64,000 nt of DNA, taken from contig NW_026516217.1 of the NCBI RefSeq assembly GCF_025602895.1, positions 682,001 to 746,000 of the forward strand, read 5' to 3'. The notes under the pieces were generated by a model that saw nothing but the letters and a program-made list of their open reading frames with translations, was not told the origin of the DNA and ran no database searches. The DNA comes from Polychytrium aggregatum. Lineage: Eukaryota > Chytridiomycota > Chytridiomycetes > Polychytriales. The translations under genes were made by a program, and so were the position numbers. Shown here piece after piece: positions 11,940 to 23,840 of the stretch; position 1 is the first letter of the stretch, and each line of letters starts with the position of its first letter.

Positions 11940-12374
11940 CCGAATCGGCGACGCTGTGGCGGAGGAGAGAAGTTGCGCTGGATCTATCGAGTCAGGAGGC
12001 TGGCGGCGGCTCGGGTCGCCCTGGACGGCTGCAGCTCGAGTCGGCCACGGAACAAGCCTGGCTTTGGTGTTGGCAAAGGCCCGCCAAAGCCAGGCCAGGA
12101 GCGAGAAGACGCGTCACGTCCTCTCGCGGGGTCTCGCTGGCTCTCGCCGTGAACGCTTCTCGCTTCGAATGACCATCAGGCGACTCTGCCAGAGTATTGT
12201 GTGTGGAGTGGATGTGTGGCTGGCACCCGTCTCGGTGGGAAACGACTATAGTCGTGCCCGCCGTGTGAAATTCCAACCCGGATCCGACGCAAGAGCACAT
12301 TGCCGCGGGTATCTCTCGTCCACGGCCAACCAACAACCCCGCCTCCAGAACAAGCAAAGACACAAGAACCAGCC
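11940..12374. promoter_or_regulatory. Shared divergent promoter region of two ciliary genes
   Basis: A 435-bp interval separates the 5' end of the CEP95-like gene (minus) from the CLUAP1 start codon (plus). It holds no other gene I can support. A head-to-head pair of basal-body and intraflagellar-transport genes suggests co-regulation. I looked for an RFX X-box (two GTTGCC half-sites in inverted orientation) and did not see a clear match. Confidence 0.45.
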
Positions 12375-15300
12375 ATGTCGTTCCGAGAGGTCCGAGGCAA
12401 GTCAAAGTGATGGCCTGGATATATGTTGGATAGCATATAGAGGCAACATGCACCATCCAGCCACGCCGGCCACACCACGCCTCGCACACCCCATCCGTTA
12501 AAGGTCTGACATGATCGCCACGTTGTTTGACTGCCAACACTCAGCTTTCACGGAGAAAATGAGGGCCCTGGGCTATCCCAAGCTGATATCGATTGATAGC
12601 TTCCGAACACCCAATTTTGATCTCGTGGCCGACATACTCCTGTGGCTCATCAAGAGGTAGCGTGCCCGAGCACCAGACAGTGCATCTTGTCGCGCTAGTC
12701 GCGCTGATAGCGGATGGTGGTCGAAGGCGTGAGAACAGTCGCTACTGAGACGAGCGTCGGGGAGGATTCCCAGCTCCGTGTTTGGCTGCAAGCATCTTGG
12801 TCTGACGTGCACATTATGTATATTCGGCGGATGGTGGGGACGCATGTAAAACAGCTATGATCCCAACGTCGATATCAAGGCCGACCTGAGCACCGAGCAG
12901 GATCGAGTACTCTTCATCAAGAGCGTCGCAACCTTCATGGTAACCGGTTTGAGCCTCCGTTCCCCCAGCGTGATCCCGAGACGCGACCAACGGATAGAAT
13001 CGAAGCCTGGAGGAGGAGGGCCTTCGCCAGCCTCGACTGGTCCGGCTTGGTTGCTGATCCCAACATTCCGGCTCTTATCATGTTTGCCGCTCCGGTCTTG
13101 CGATGCGCCCGTGTCCAGGCACCAAAGGCGCACATCAAACTCAACACTCGCAAGCTCTACATGGCTGACGGATACGCCGTCAAGGAGCTCCTGAAGATTG
13201 CCGACATCCTGTACCAGGCGAGCCAAATCAAGATTGTAGACGACGAGGTTGAGTATGGGGTCGAGAGGACGGGCAGTGTATTTGGTTTTGAGGGAGGAGG
13301 AGACTCAAGCGCTCCTACACGGTGGATGGCAGCGTCGGGAAATATGGCTCGAGAGAGGATGGAAATAGACGTGAGCAGTAGATGCTGCAGAGTCCGGTCC
13401 CAATGCCGATTCTGATGGGAAGTCGCTGCGGCCAGCGGGTACATCGCACGCAGTATTGCTGGGCCCTGCTTGCCTCGTGGATGGTGCTGCAAACCTCCTC
13501 ATCCAAACGGCGCTTGTATATTCGTGGTGTGCAGGAAGCCACGACCGTGCCCTCCCTGGACATTGCTTCCAAAGTAGGCCAGCTCAAAATCTGCCGAACT
13601 CTGGCCTCTGAAATCACGGAGAAGGGTGCCACGCTCTATGATCTGCTCGGAAAGGAGCTGGAACTCAGGGTAGGTCAAAGCTGCGCGTCCAGGAATCAGG
13701 GGTCGAGTAACCACTCCCTCGTCTTGGCTATGCTTCTACTCAGAAGTACCCTAACGTGACGACCATCGCAACCCAACCCAACCCAACCCAACCCAACCCA
13801 ACCCAACCCATCCCATCCCATCCCATCCCATCCCATCCCATCCCATCCCATCCCATCCCATCCCATCCCATCCCATCCCATCCCAGGATATCCGAGCCAA
13901 CGTCATTTCTCGCCCCTTTGAGATCCAAAACATGGAAGCAGCCGTCAACGAGTCGATTCATAATCTCCGCGAGCAAATATCGGTTACCAAGGCCGCGATG
14001 GAGAACCTTGGTGCGGACGAATCCAGCCTCATTGCCAAGATTGAGAAGAAGAAGGTGGAGCTGGATCGTGCCGAGAAGCGCCTGAAGAGTCTCCAAGGCG
14101 TCAGGTGGATATGGCTGGCTGAAGTGACGGAGGGAGGGGGCAACGAGGGTGCCAAAGTCGGCAGGCTTGGTATTTGGTGTAAAGTAGGGGGTAGTAGTGA
14201 TAGGTGCGAGTGGGAGCGCTTATGGGTAGTGTGGGTGGTGCGATAGTCGGGATGGGAGTTGAGATCAGTCAGGTCAAGGGTACTGATGCCGATATCGACA
14301 CACAGACCTGCATACATGGATGAGTACGAGAAAATTGAGGTCGAGGTCGGAAGGCTGTACGAGACTTACATGGAAAAGTTCCGCAACCTTGCGTATCTCG
14401 AGTCGCAGCTGGACGAATACAACCGCCAGGAGCAAGACAAGTTCGAGGTGGGACTGTGTTCCGCTGGCTCTCCTTCCGCGTCGCCTTTCCGCCTCAATCT
14501 CCAGTCCAATTCCTCCTTCTCTATTTTTCGTTTCTTTTCTTTTCGTTTCACTCTTTACCTCGATTCTCCACCTTCATGGCACTCAGCGCCATAGGCAAAT
14601 ACTGATGATGCACTGTGTGTGATCACGGACAATAGGAAACAGAGTCGTCTCTCAAGAAGATGCAGAACCGGCTCCGTGAAGAGGAGCTGCGTTTGTTGCG
14701 GGGCGACAAGGAAATCCGCGACACCGTGCGGGCCCACAACGAGGAAAGCGTCGGCCGTCTGAAGCGACCCAAGGGTAACATTCTGGCCACCCGCTACATT
14801 CATAGAGGAAGGGGGGAGGAGGTGCATGTGGCAGACACCATGTGACGACAGAGGGTAGGGTTACTCGAGGCTGACGGATCAATCCACCCATCTGTCAACG
14901 CAAACCGTCCAAAACCATTACAATAGCAGCCGCCGGCCGACGCAACCCGCGATCGATCAACCCAAAGTCCGTTGGCGGAGACTCCCAGGCGGACCAGAGC
15001 AGCAGCGAGAGCGAGCCAGACGGAGTCTCGCTGGGATCTGGGCTTTCGGACGACGACATTATCGACGACGATGCCGGCGAAGATATGGACGATGACGAAG
15101 ACCGGAATGCCGACAATGACGATGAGGAGGAGGAGGATGACGACGAAGGTAGGTCTCGTGGGCGATGGTACAGAGGCATCATGCATCTGAGGACGCGCGT
15201 GGCGAGAGGATTCGTTGATGGGTAGATTGTTGAGAGAGGCATACAAAAATGCAACGTCATGGGAACCGACATTGCCTGCCTGACATATCTCTGATGCGCA

Positions 15301-15479
15301 TGATCTCCTGGTCTTCTCCGAACTGTCCACACCCAGGCAATCTCGACATGGACGACGACGACGACGATGATGATGATGATGACGAAGACGACGACGAGGG
15401 CGACGGCAGCGACATTGGCAACGATGGCACCGGGCCCGATCAGTTTGGGGCGCTGAGTGACAACGACAACGACTTTTAG
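12375..15479 (+). CDS. CLUAP1: Intraflagellar transport protein IFT38/CLUAP1 (qilin)
   Basis: Ten exons give a 448-residue protein: 12375-12396, 12545-12656, 12855-12939, 13119-13247, 13535-13669, 13887-14104, 14306-14447, 14636-14774, 14927-15148, 15337-15479. The frame is kept throughout. Strong identity with animal CLUAP1 runs end to end: [76 protein letters not shown], the coiled coil around [11 protein letters not shown], and an acidic tail ending SDNDNDF, as in human. CLUAP1 is a subunit of the IFT-B peripheral subcomplex that carries cargo along cilia and flagella; its N-terminus is a CH-like domain that helps connect IFT-B parts and binds kinesin-II. Its presence indicates a flagellated life stage. 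Intron 1 uses a GC donor. Intron 5 is filled by a pentanucleotide repeat. Confidence 0.96.
13771..13885. repeat. AACCC then ATCCC pentanucleotide repeat abutting a splice acceptor
   Basis: About eight AACCC units pass into about 15 ATCCC units. The array ends directly in the acceptor of CLUAP1 intron 5: the final unit reads TCCCAG, and exon 6 starts at 13887. The array supplies the whole pyrimidine-rich tract of this intron. Confidence 0.95.
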
Positions 15480-17877
15480 GACCGCCGTGCGGCCATGATC
15501 GCTGATACAAAATGAAACGCCCGCACTGGAGCACCATCGAGAGGAGGGCAGCACTCCTGGGAAACGGGGGGCACAAGCGGCGGAGAGGCAATGGCGACGC
15601 GCGAGGATGGTTCCGATGGGGCCGCTGGCGAGGCCGGAAGGGACAACATGGGACATGGGCCTGGAGGCGGCGACAGGGCGGTCAGGGACAGGAGCCACTG
15701 CCTTTGATAGACACATGTGTGCGGCGGCTGTGCACCAACAGGGGCCGGCTGGCGAGGTGCCTAGTCCACCCCGGCAGAGGCCGATCCAGCGCCTTGCTGG
15801 GCTGACGACCAGAGCAAGTAGTGGGGAGGCTTGACGCCGAGGTCAGGGGCTCGGGCACAAGGGTGCAGCCACAAGGAGCATCCACAAGCGAGCCCGAGAC
15901 ACTGCCGTGCTGGGTGGGCCGCACACAACAGCCGGACCCGTGCCAGAGGCGATGGCCGGGCTGCGGTCTCCTGTCGGATGCGACAGCGCGGTGTGGTGGT
16001 GGTGGTGGTGGTGATGTGGTCGAGAGCAGCACGATACGAGCGGGATGGTCTGCAGAAGGAAGGAAGGGAGGTGCTGTTTCCACGAAAGCTCCGTGGGAAG
16101 TATGCTGTCCAACGGAAGCCGAGGGACCAGCGGCTTGCGTGATCTTGCCCTGGCTGCAAGGTTTGGGATCCTCGGTCGAAGCAGTGCGATTGGACGTGCC
16201 CCTGAGCAGGAGCGAGGCGAGGCAGGAAGGCGGGACCACCCGTCAGGACAAGCTTTCAGTTTGCAGGCGTCTGTTTGGGCGGCGAGGGAGTGATCGGTCC
16301 AGCCGGCCGCAAGAGACGAGCAGCTTTGGGGAGAGGAATGGAAGACAGACACGGCGCTGCAGCAGTCGGCAGAGGAAACAGCATCAGGAACCCATCGCAC
16401 TGCATTGCCTTGGGTCGTGAGGCGATACGCCGTAATGTCCGGCAATGCAGTGCGAGCATCCGTCGTCGACCAGCAGCGCCGTGCCTGTGTGGCCGTGCAC
16501 CGACGGCTCACGTGCTGCGGGTCTTTCTTTCGGCGCCACGGCAGGAAGCATCGGGCTTCCAGCCTTGCGCTTCCACGACCAACCCTATCGGAGGGCCCCC
16601 AGCGCACCGAGGGAGGCCGGCGGCGGCCCCTGACGCTTCTGAAGAGGCCTTCTGTGCCAGCGTCGGGCTTGCCGTCTGCAATCAGCGGCCTTCTGGATGA
16701 GCAGCGGCGACAGGACAACAATTGCCCCTGGGCAGCAGGTGCCGGCAACAATAAATAACAAACACCCGCCTCGCTCTCTTCCGCAGCGTTTCGTGGCCTT
16801 TGCTTCTCCGCCCGTGTGAGGGTATTCGTCCCCCCCCCGACAAACATTGCAATTCCGGCTCCTTCGCTGCCGTCCCTTGTCGACTCGACGCCGATCCTAC
16901 TGCCGCCTGGACAACATAGGGTAAGAAGTCAGTCCCACGGAGGAGGGCAGTAGTTCAGGCAGAAGAGCGCTCACGCGGGAAAAGAGCAAAGTGGTCATCC
17001 GGGAATGAGAGCCACCGGCCGGACGGTGCCGCTGGACGGGGGCCAGGCCGAGGACGGACAGGCGGACGATGGAGGAGGAGTCTTGACGAGGCAACGACAT
17101 ACGTGCTGCCGACAGTCTCGCGAGCCCAGCGTCCGTCGCTGGGGCGGTCCAGCGCTCTTTCGGCCACCACCGCTCCGGCCTTGCTGTCGGGGCCCCGCCA
17201 GCGGATGGCCAGGCCCTGCATTCTTATCGCCGGACGACGACTTTGATTTCCATGCGGATCCCTCTTCATTCCTGCACGCCACCCCGTTCATTAGCGCTTG
17301 TTTTTATCGAATTCCCCACCGCCGCGGCCGACACTGCCTCCCCATTCCCAGCGGTTTCATGAAGCCCTTGTTGCCTGGATGTCACGTCATGGGCGAGCTG
17401 GCGCCGCATTCGTGCCTCCGTTACTTTTTTTTTTTCTGCGCTTGTAATCGCCATCCTCTCGCGTGTGGGCTCACACCGGACCATTCCCTCGCCGCCCACC
17501 CCATGGCACCGATCGCACACTGTGGGACATGCACCTTAATCGGGCATGTCCGTAGCACCCACTCTCGCACCAGCGCTGGTCGGTGTGTTTCTGTCCTTGC
17601 GCCTCCTTCTGGCGACAGCGCCTGGTCGAAAACCTCTTCGGGCGGCGCTTTGTCCTTGTGCGGGGGGTGTGGCTTTCTTGTGTGGGATTAACGGTGCAGG
17701 GGCGGTGGTGGGCTTGTGACGAGGCGTGGCCGCGACAGCAAGGCAACAAGGCAGCAGGCTTGACCACGGGCTTGCTCCTCGGCGTGCGTGCACGGGCCTT
17801 GTGGCTGGTGGCAGAACCACTCGCGCTGTGCAGGACGCCGGGCTCAAAGGCTCACGACGACAGGGAACGCAGCAGCA

Positions 17878-17952
17878 ACGGCGGATGCAACGGCGGATGC
17901 AATGGCAAATGCAATGGCAAATGCAATAGCAAATGCAATGGCGGATGCAAGA
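17878..17952. repeat. 12-bp minisatellite (GGATGCAATGGC type)
   Basis: Six or so degenerate 12-base units alternate GGATGCAAYGGC and AAATGCAATGGC. Not coding. Confidence 0.85.
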
Positions 17953-18280
17953 TGCAAGCAGCAGGCAGCAGCAGCAGGTATCAGACAGTAGCAGGCAGCA
18001 GGCAGCAGGCACACCGCACACCGCACACCGCACACCGCCCGGCAAATGCAAGGTTATCCGTGCCGCTGGGCTGGCGACCCTCGGCAAGGCAGCGCACAGC
18101 CCCGGACAGGTCACGACCGATCACCGCAGACGCACAGAAACCCACCCGCAACCGAGCCGACACGGGCAGCCGGCTGAGCACACTCGCGGTCCACACTGAT
18201 ACAAGACGCGGGCCTCACACAGAGACTTGGGGCGATCCATGGACAATGCGGGCCGAGATCGACGCGGCTGGCTCGGCAAG

Positions 18281-18340
18281 TGGATGGACAAGTCGCCGGA
18301 CAAGTGGATGGACAAGTGGATGGACAAGTGGACGGCCAAG
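18281..18340. repeat. 12-bp minisatellite (GTGGATGGACAA type)
   Basis: About five units of GTGGATGGACAA. Together with the 12-mer arrays at 17878, 18788 and 18878 it forms a local cluster of unrelated 12-base repeats. Confidence 0.85.
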
Positions 18341-18787
18341 TGTGTCGACCGGCTGGCCCGCGACTCTGTCGGCAATCGCACCGATATGTCTTCCCGCAAG
18401 TCTGCGCCGAGGTCCATCCCGCAATCTCAAAGTCGCAACTTTCACCTGCCGAGACGCACTCAAGCATCGCAGGCACAGCGCACGGGAGCGACGCGTGGCG
18501 TGGTCGCCACGGACAGCGCCACAGCGGCCTTTCCGGTTTGCGCGCACGCGTGACCCGCCGCGGCCGCCGCGCACGGCCCGATTCGTCGACGGGGCTGTGG
18601 GGCCTCCGCAAGAGCATGCCCGCCTGTGGTGCGGCGCCAACAAGGCCGCAGCCCCATTGGTCCGCTGCGCTTTGCCTCCGCCGGCAGGACCACTCGAGCC
18701 CTGGGCCGCCTCCTCCCCCTTTGCCTCGGCCGCCTTGCTCGCAGGCGTGCCCGCTGAGGCCGATCCATGTCGAGCCGAGCGCGACAG

Positions 18788-18948
18788 CCAAGCGGAATGG
18801 CCAAGCGGAATGGCCAAGCAGAATGACCAAGCGGAATGTCCAGGCCAAGCAGGGCGGTCAAGTCGAACGGCCAAGAACATTGTTAAGCACATTGTTAAGG
18901 GCATCGTTAAGGGCATTGTTAAACACATCGTTAAACGCATTATCGCTT
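18788..18948. repeat. Two adjacent 12-bp minisatellites
   Basis: The first array (18788-18850) repeats a 12-base CAAGCGGAATGG-like unit. The second (18878-18948) repeats CATTGTTAAGGG-like units six times. The intervening 27 bp are unique. Confidence 0.85.
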
Positions 18949-19490
18949 CGGCAGCGACAGCCGAATCCCTCGTGAACAACAAACCTCGCCCTGCGAACAA
19001 GCCCGCGCGACATGCCCGCCCTCTGGTCTCGTCGCCCTGACCACTCGCCAGGAACCCGCTCCTTGTGCCCCGCTCACACAGTCCCCCCTTGTGGCCCACT
19101 CGAAAAACGGGATCTGTACACGAGCCACAGGCATACGATGGCCAGAGCCACTGGTCGCATGGTACCGCCTCGAGGAGCCTGGCCTTGGACATCCCGCCTG
19201 CTGGCCTTTCCTTTTCCTCCAAAGCACGTCGGCCCGGTGTGCTGATGGATCCGGCCCCAGAAGGACGCTGTCGCCCTCTGCCGATCGCGCCCGTCTCTAT
19301 TGCTGCCTGTCTACTCTGCTCTGCTCTGCCTCTGTCGGTCGGTGGTGTGCCGTCGCCATTGCTGTTGCTGTTGCCATTGCTGCTGCTGTTGCTATTGCCA
19401 TTGCCATTGCTGTTGCCATTGCTGTCGCTCTGCTCTCCTGTCGGCTGTCCTTGCTCCTGTCGGCTGCCTCGGTGCTGCCTTTGCCTTCTG

Positions 19491-19592
19491 CCGCATCCCG
19501 TTGCATCCCGTTGCATCCCGTTGCTTCCCGTTGCTTCCCGTTGCTTCCCGTTGCTTCCCGTTGCATACCATCGCTTCCCGTTGCTTCCCGTT
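19491..19592. repeat. 10-bp minisatellite (TTGCTTCCCG)
   Basis: About ten tandem units of TTGCWTCCCG; the plus strand is strongly pyrimidine-rich here. Not coding. Confidence 0.9.
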
Positions 19593-20584
19593 TGCATCCG
19601 CACCGTCGATTGCGCCAACGGCCCACCTTCGCTTTGCTCGCCGCTTCCCTTGCTTATCCATACCACCGGGTACCGCCTGTTCCTGTCGCTGCTCTCGGGC
19701 AACTGAGGGGTGGCCCCAGTGCGCATCCTTGTCGTGCCTTCCCTTTTCTGTTGGCGTTCGCCATCCCTTCTCCTGCCCCCTCCCCCAACCATTAGTCGTC
19801 TGCCTTTGGTCTCTTGTCTTTCCCTCCTCGTCCACCCGCTGCTGCTCGCGAGACGCTGCCCCGCGGCATCCCTGTGGCTCTCAGCAGCGCCCGTCCCTGC
19901 TTCTCATCCTGGCTGTCCATGCTGATTGCTGAACCCTTATTTATTCACTGCCAGGTGCCCAAGTAACCCGCCCCCTCCTCCTCCGTCCACAAGCACATCC
20001 AAGTCTTGCCTCGTCCAGACTCTGTCGGCCTCGCTCTTGGATCCCATCTCGCAGACTTGCTCGTTGGACTCTCTCGATCTCTACTCCGAGCCGTCACTGC
20101 AATCTCCGCGCCGCCGCCCCCCCCGTCTCCCATCAAGATCAGGGCGTTGTCTCTCGCGCCCAAGTCGCTCTCCAATTCCAACGAATTATCAACTGCCTTG
20201 CCGGTGATTGTCGATCCGCCGCTGAATCGCTGTATCGGCCTCTCTTGTTGGATCGTTTTGTTCCCCATCCACCCTCGCTCCACCAACAGGCTCTGCCCAA
20301 CTCGTGCGCTCTTGCTCTCGCTTTCTTGATCGAGCGTCCTGCGATCTTTCGTCGGTCGTTGTATCGCTTGCTTCTCCACCCGCTGCATTCGCCATTGTAT
20401 CCGCTCGCCGGTGCATCCGCTCCTGCTGCCGTCGGTCCTTCCCGCGGCTCCGCTCCTGCCTGTTGTTCCCCACCTTCCCCACCGTCTCCCACACTCACAC
20501 AAACCCAGCTCAAGGGCACCATTGCCGCTCGATTCTCGACTGCCCCGTGCTCCCCCCCCCACTCGTCGTTTGAGTTCTCACACC

Positions 20585-22752
20585 ATGGCCCAGATGATCA
20601 CATCGCTACCGGTCTCGGTCGGTCAAGCCCCCGTCGTGCCAAAGCCTGGCTCCGATGTCAAGAGCAGTCACTCCACTGAGTGGATCAGCCAGCTGGGCTT
20701 CCGCTCGCCAGCCGGCCAGCCTTCCTCCTCGACACCAACACCCGGCAACCTCGTCAGCTCGGCCCTCTTCAAAGACGATACCAAGGATCTGTCGTTGACA
20801 AAATCCCAGCCGACGACCTCATTTCCATGCCTGCCTCCGCTCCCCGCCGATGTGCCCGCAAATCCCGCCTCGCCATCGGCAGCGATAAAGACCGGCATCG
20901 ACCCAGCCTCCTCCGCAAAGTACGGGCCAAAGACCTTCCAGCCCAAGGCTGCGGTCCCCAACATCTCGACATCGCCAGCCCTGATCTCCCGGCCACCGGG
21001 CTCCACCAAGGTGACCCAGGTCACCGAGGTCACCCAAACCGCTGCCGCCGGCAACGGCGTCATGTCCAACCCGCCCTCAGCAGCCCCATCATCAGCGACT
21101 CCCTATGCCCTCTGCCCGACGCCCTCGGCATCAAAAGTCGGCAACAAAAAGGTCGATCCGCTGTCGCCCGACTTTAAGCTCGAGACCAACGCCAACGGCA
21201 AGCCCGCGCATTCATATGCCACCTTGATCACTTACGCAATCCAGCACAGCCCAAAGAAGCAAATGACCCTCAATGAGATCTACAACTGGATCCTGGACAA
21301 CTTTCCTTACTATCGGACGGCTGGTGGAGGCTGGAAGGTAAGCTGGCCACAGAGTCGAGCAACGGCCGCTGTGAAGCGGAGCGATGCGCTCTGGTGTTTT
21401 CTTCAGACCTGCGCTCCCACTATGTGCGTAGTGGGCATTGGTCAGAGGGACATGGCCAGAGGGACATGGTCAGATCCTTGCGATGCAATCTCCTCGCCGA
21501 CGTTCTGGCAGCACCCCACTATTTCGCTTCCCGTTCCCACTCCGTGGTCTGCTCATGCCTTTGCCCATGCCTTTGCTCATGCCTTTGCTCATGCCTTTGC
21601 TCATGCCTTTGCTCTTGTCCTTCACAGAATTCGATCCGGCACAACTTGTCCCTGAACAAGTCGTTCGTTCGTGTCCCCCGGCCGATGCGCGAACACGGCA
21701 AGGGCGCTTATTGGGCCATCAGCGAGCAAAAGCTCGCCGCCACCGGCAAGCAGTTGTCCCGACCAAGAGCCATCAGCGATCCTGCTCCCTACCGGATGGA
21801 CAGCAAGACACAGCGGCCATACATCCCCGGCCCAAGAAGCGCCCCGGCCCACACTTCCTACAAGAGCCCTGGCTTTCCCTCGGCCGCCCAGTACGGCTAC
21901 CCGATGGGCACCATGCAGGCCCTCCCGATGAACTACCCCTATCACAGCATGCCCTACGGCTCTGGCCTTGGCACCTCCTCCGTCATGACCACGGAGGGAG
22001 ACGTCCTTGATCCCAACATTATGCCCCTCTACAGCTCGGCCATGCCGCCCACGCTCCTCAGCTCCACGGCCTACCCCACAGCCGAGTCCAAGTTTGGCAT
22101 TCCCACGTCGCAGCCCATCTATCCTTACCACAGCCCGTCCCCCGACATGTACACCACCACGGCGAACCCTGCTCTGATGGGCGGCAGCATATATCCGCCT
22201 CAGCCCTCGCAGCTGTACGGTCTGGACTCGGCCGATGTTGCTGCCATGGATCCGTATGCAAGCAGCCTGCCCCAGCCCCCACCGGACCCAAACGCCATCT
22301 TCAGCTACGGCCCAACCACCATGGCTCCCTCGATGTCGGCTGGCCCTTACCCCACCGCTGCCTCTAGCCTCCATCCAAGCTACTTCCAGCCCATGGGCGT
22401 CACCGCTACCGCCCCACGATCGGCTCACAAGCAGGGCATGATGAGAAACGTCCCCGAGCCCTCGCCTCCTCAGAGCTCCACCACGCTGGCATCCAATTCG
22501 ATACCGACCCAGTCGTTTGCTCAGCCCAGGATGTCGCAGTCGGCTAGTGGCCAGTTCTATCTCAGCGAGCAGCCCGGGATGGGCCTGGGACCGATGGAAA
22601 AGTACGGCGCCGCCTCCGTCAGCGACTTTTCACCCTGGCCCGCAACCATCCCCGAGGGATATGGCTCTGTGGCTCAGGATCAGTTCAAGGCCGATGTCGA
22701 CGAAGGCGACGCCCTAGATCACGTTGTCGATTGGTCCTCGATGATGGAGTGA
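20585..22752 (+). CDS. Forkhead transcription factor
   Basis: Two exons (20585-21337 and 21628-22752, phase 0 junction) encode 625 residues. After a disordered N-terminus of about 205 residues comes one forkhead DNA-binding domain: [40 protein letters not shown], then [20 protein letters not shown] and [10 protein letters not shown]. The recognition helix [13 protein letters not shown] is canonical. No FHA domain is seen, so it is not of the Fkh1/Fkh2 type; Hcm1-like or another fungal Fox class is possible. The C-terminal half is Pro/Ser/Tyr-rich and ends with an acidic stretch ([19 protein letters not shown]) that could serve as an activation domain. The intron interrupts the domain just before the recognition helix and contains CATGCCTTTGCC repeats. 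The start MAQMITSLP was chosen as the first Met with sequence resembling coding; an upstream in-frame Met at 20411 is less likely. Confidence 0.88.
21552..21615. repeat. 12-bp repeat in forkhead intron
   Basis: Five to six copies of CATGCCTTTGCY lie 12 bp upstream of the acceptor of the only intron of the forkhead gene, so that the repeat makes up most of its pyrimidine tract. Confidence 0.85.
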
Positions 22753-23399
22753 GGCTGTGTCGCGCTGGATGGCTGTAGCCGTGTGCTGCCCATGAAGTCC
22801 GCCATCGCTCACCTCCTGCCTGCTTCGATCTGTCTGCCTCTCGACTCGTCTCGATCTATGATGCCCGGGTCTGCTCCTCTTCTGCTGCAGCCGTCTCAGC
22901 TCGGGCGCACCTCCCACCACCACCACCACCGCCGCTGCCATCGCCGCCATCGCTTGTGTCTCTACTTCTAGCTACTCTTTCTCTCTCCTTGGTGTGTTTT
23001 TTCTTGTCTTGCCCCCTCGATGTGTCTTTGATGAAGTGATGCCATACCGCCGTTTCCTTCTTGCTACCCACCCCCCATCCCTCTCTTTCATTGTATATAG
23101 TGCACTTTGCTGAAAGTCGATTGTTTTGTCAAACGGCAACGCCGTCCACTTACCCTCCCTCCGTGCGACTGCTTTGGATTGATCCCCCCGCCCCTGGCTG
23201 TTATTGTGCACCTTGGCTTACTGCTGTCTATTCTGCTGCCTTTATTCTCTCTCTGTGCGTTCGTCGATCTGACTGACTGTCTGACTGTCTGACTGTCTGT
23301 CTGTCTGTCTGTCTGTCTGACTGTATCAGGGCCTCCTTTCCTCGCTATCTCGTCGTGGACGTCTCGACGCCGTTGGCTGTAAGGGTGGCCTGATATTTC

Positions 23400-23430
<31 letters not shown>

Positions 23431-23786
23431 CTCTACCTCCCTCTCGATCCGTTTCCTATCTATTTATTTCTTCAGTCTATGACATCCTCCCTCCACATCC
23501 ACCTTTCTCTTACTCGCTGCTTCCGATGCGATTCTGTCGAGTCGCACGCGAGTTTGCGCGAGTATCCATTGATAGATCCACTTGAAAGGAAATATATGAA
23601 GTCCACAAAACCCAACCGGGCTGGCCTCGCTTTTGCTTTCGCTTGTTACAGCGAACCGGACACTTTCACACACCGATGGCTTGTGTGGGGCTATGTGAGT
23701 CGGACGGCACCCGAACCCTTGTATAATCCCTCCCTCGTCCCCGTCGTGCCCACTCGCTCCATGCATCCTCCGCAATCGACCTGCAC

Positions 23787-23840
23787 TGCTCAAAGTACCG
23801 AGCAAAACCGCTGCCTCCTGGGACTGGATGCCTTGCCCTT
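23787..23840 (-). mobile_element. Short remnant related to the transposase/Fanzor element at 48.7-49.7 kb
   Basis: 54 bases match 49035-49087 with about 48 identities and a single one-base indel. Both copies read on the minus strand and share GGAGGCAGCGG and GCTCGGTACTTTGAGCA. In the other copy this segment encodes the start of the Fanzor-like fragment (SSPRRQRFARYFEQ). Here the extra T breaks the frame. No similarity is visible on either side, so this is a dead relic. Confidence 0.65.

Larger units (their letters stand above)
15480..20584. other. Long intergenic region with a cluster of minisatellites, no recognised gene
   Basis: Long open frames exist on both strands (for example minus 18215-19792 and plus 17583-19040), but their protein sequences are dominated by translated tandem repeats or random Arg/Pro/Ala-rich sequence. 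I see no domain, and no splice structure that joins conserved pieces. The last 500 bp or so, pyrimidine-rich and just before 20585, are probably the 5' UTR or promoter of the forkhead gene. Confidence 0.55.

Noticed and set aside
13740-14096. Gly-Trp-Asp-Gly-Met repeat protein on the minus strand
   Set aside because: Translation of the CCCAT/CCCAA repeat in the CLUAP1 intron.
15843-16847. 334-codon minus-strand frame downstream of CLUAP1
   Set aside because: Arg/Pro/Ser-rich with scattered Cys and no recognisable motif; competing frames are equally open on the other strand.
19095-19115. Possible third copy of the transposon TIR (AAAAACGGGA)
   Set aside because: Only 10 of 13 bases match and there is no transposase-like or Fanzor-like sequence nearby.
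18215-19792. 525-codon open frame on the minus strand
   Set aside because: Much of it is translated 10-12 bp tandem repeats, and the rest is Arg/Gly/Ala-rich with no domain; typical of GC-rich non-coding DNA.
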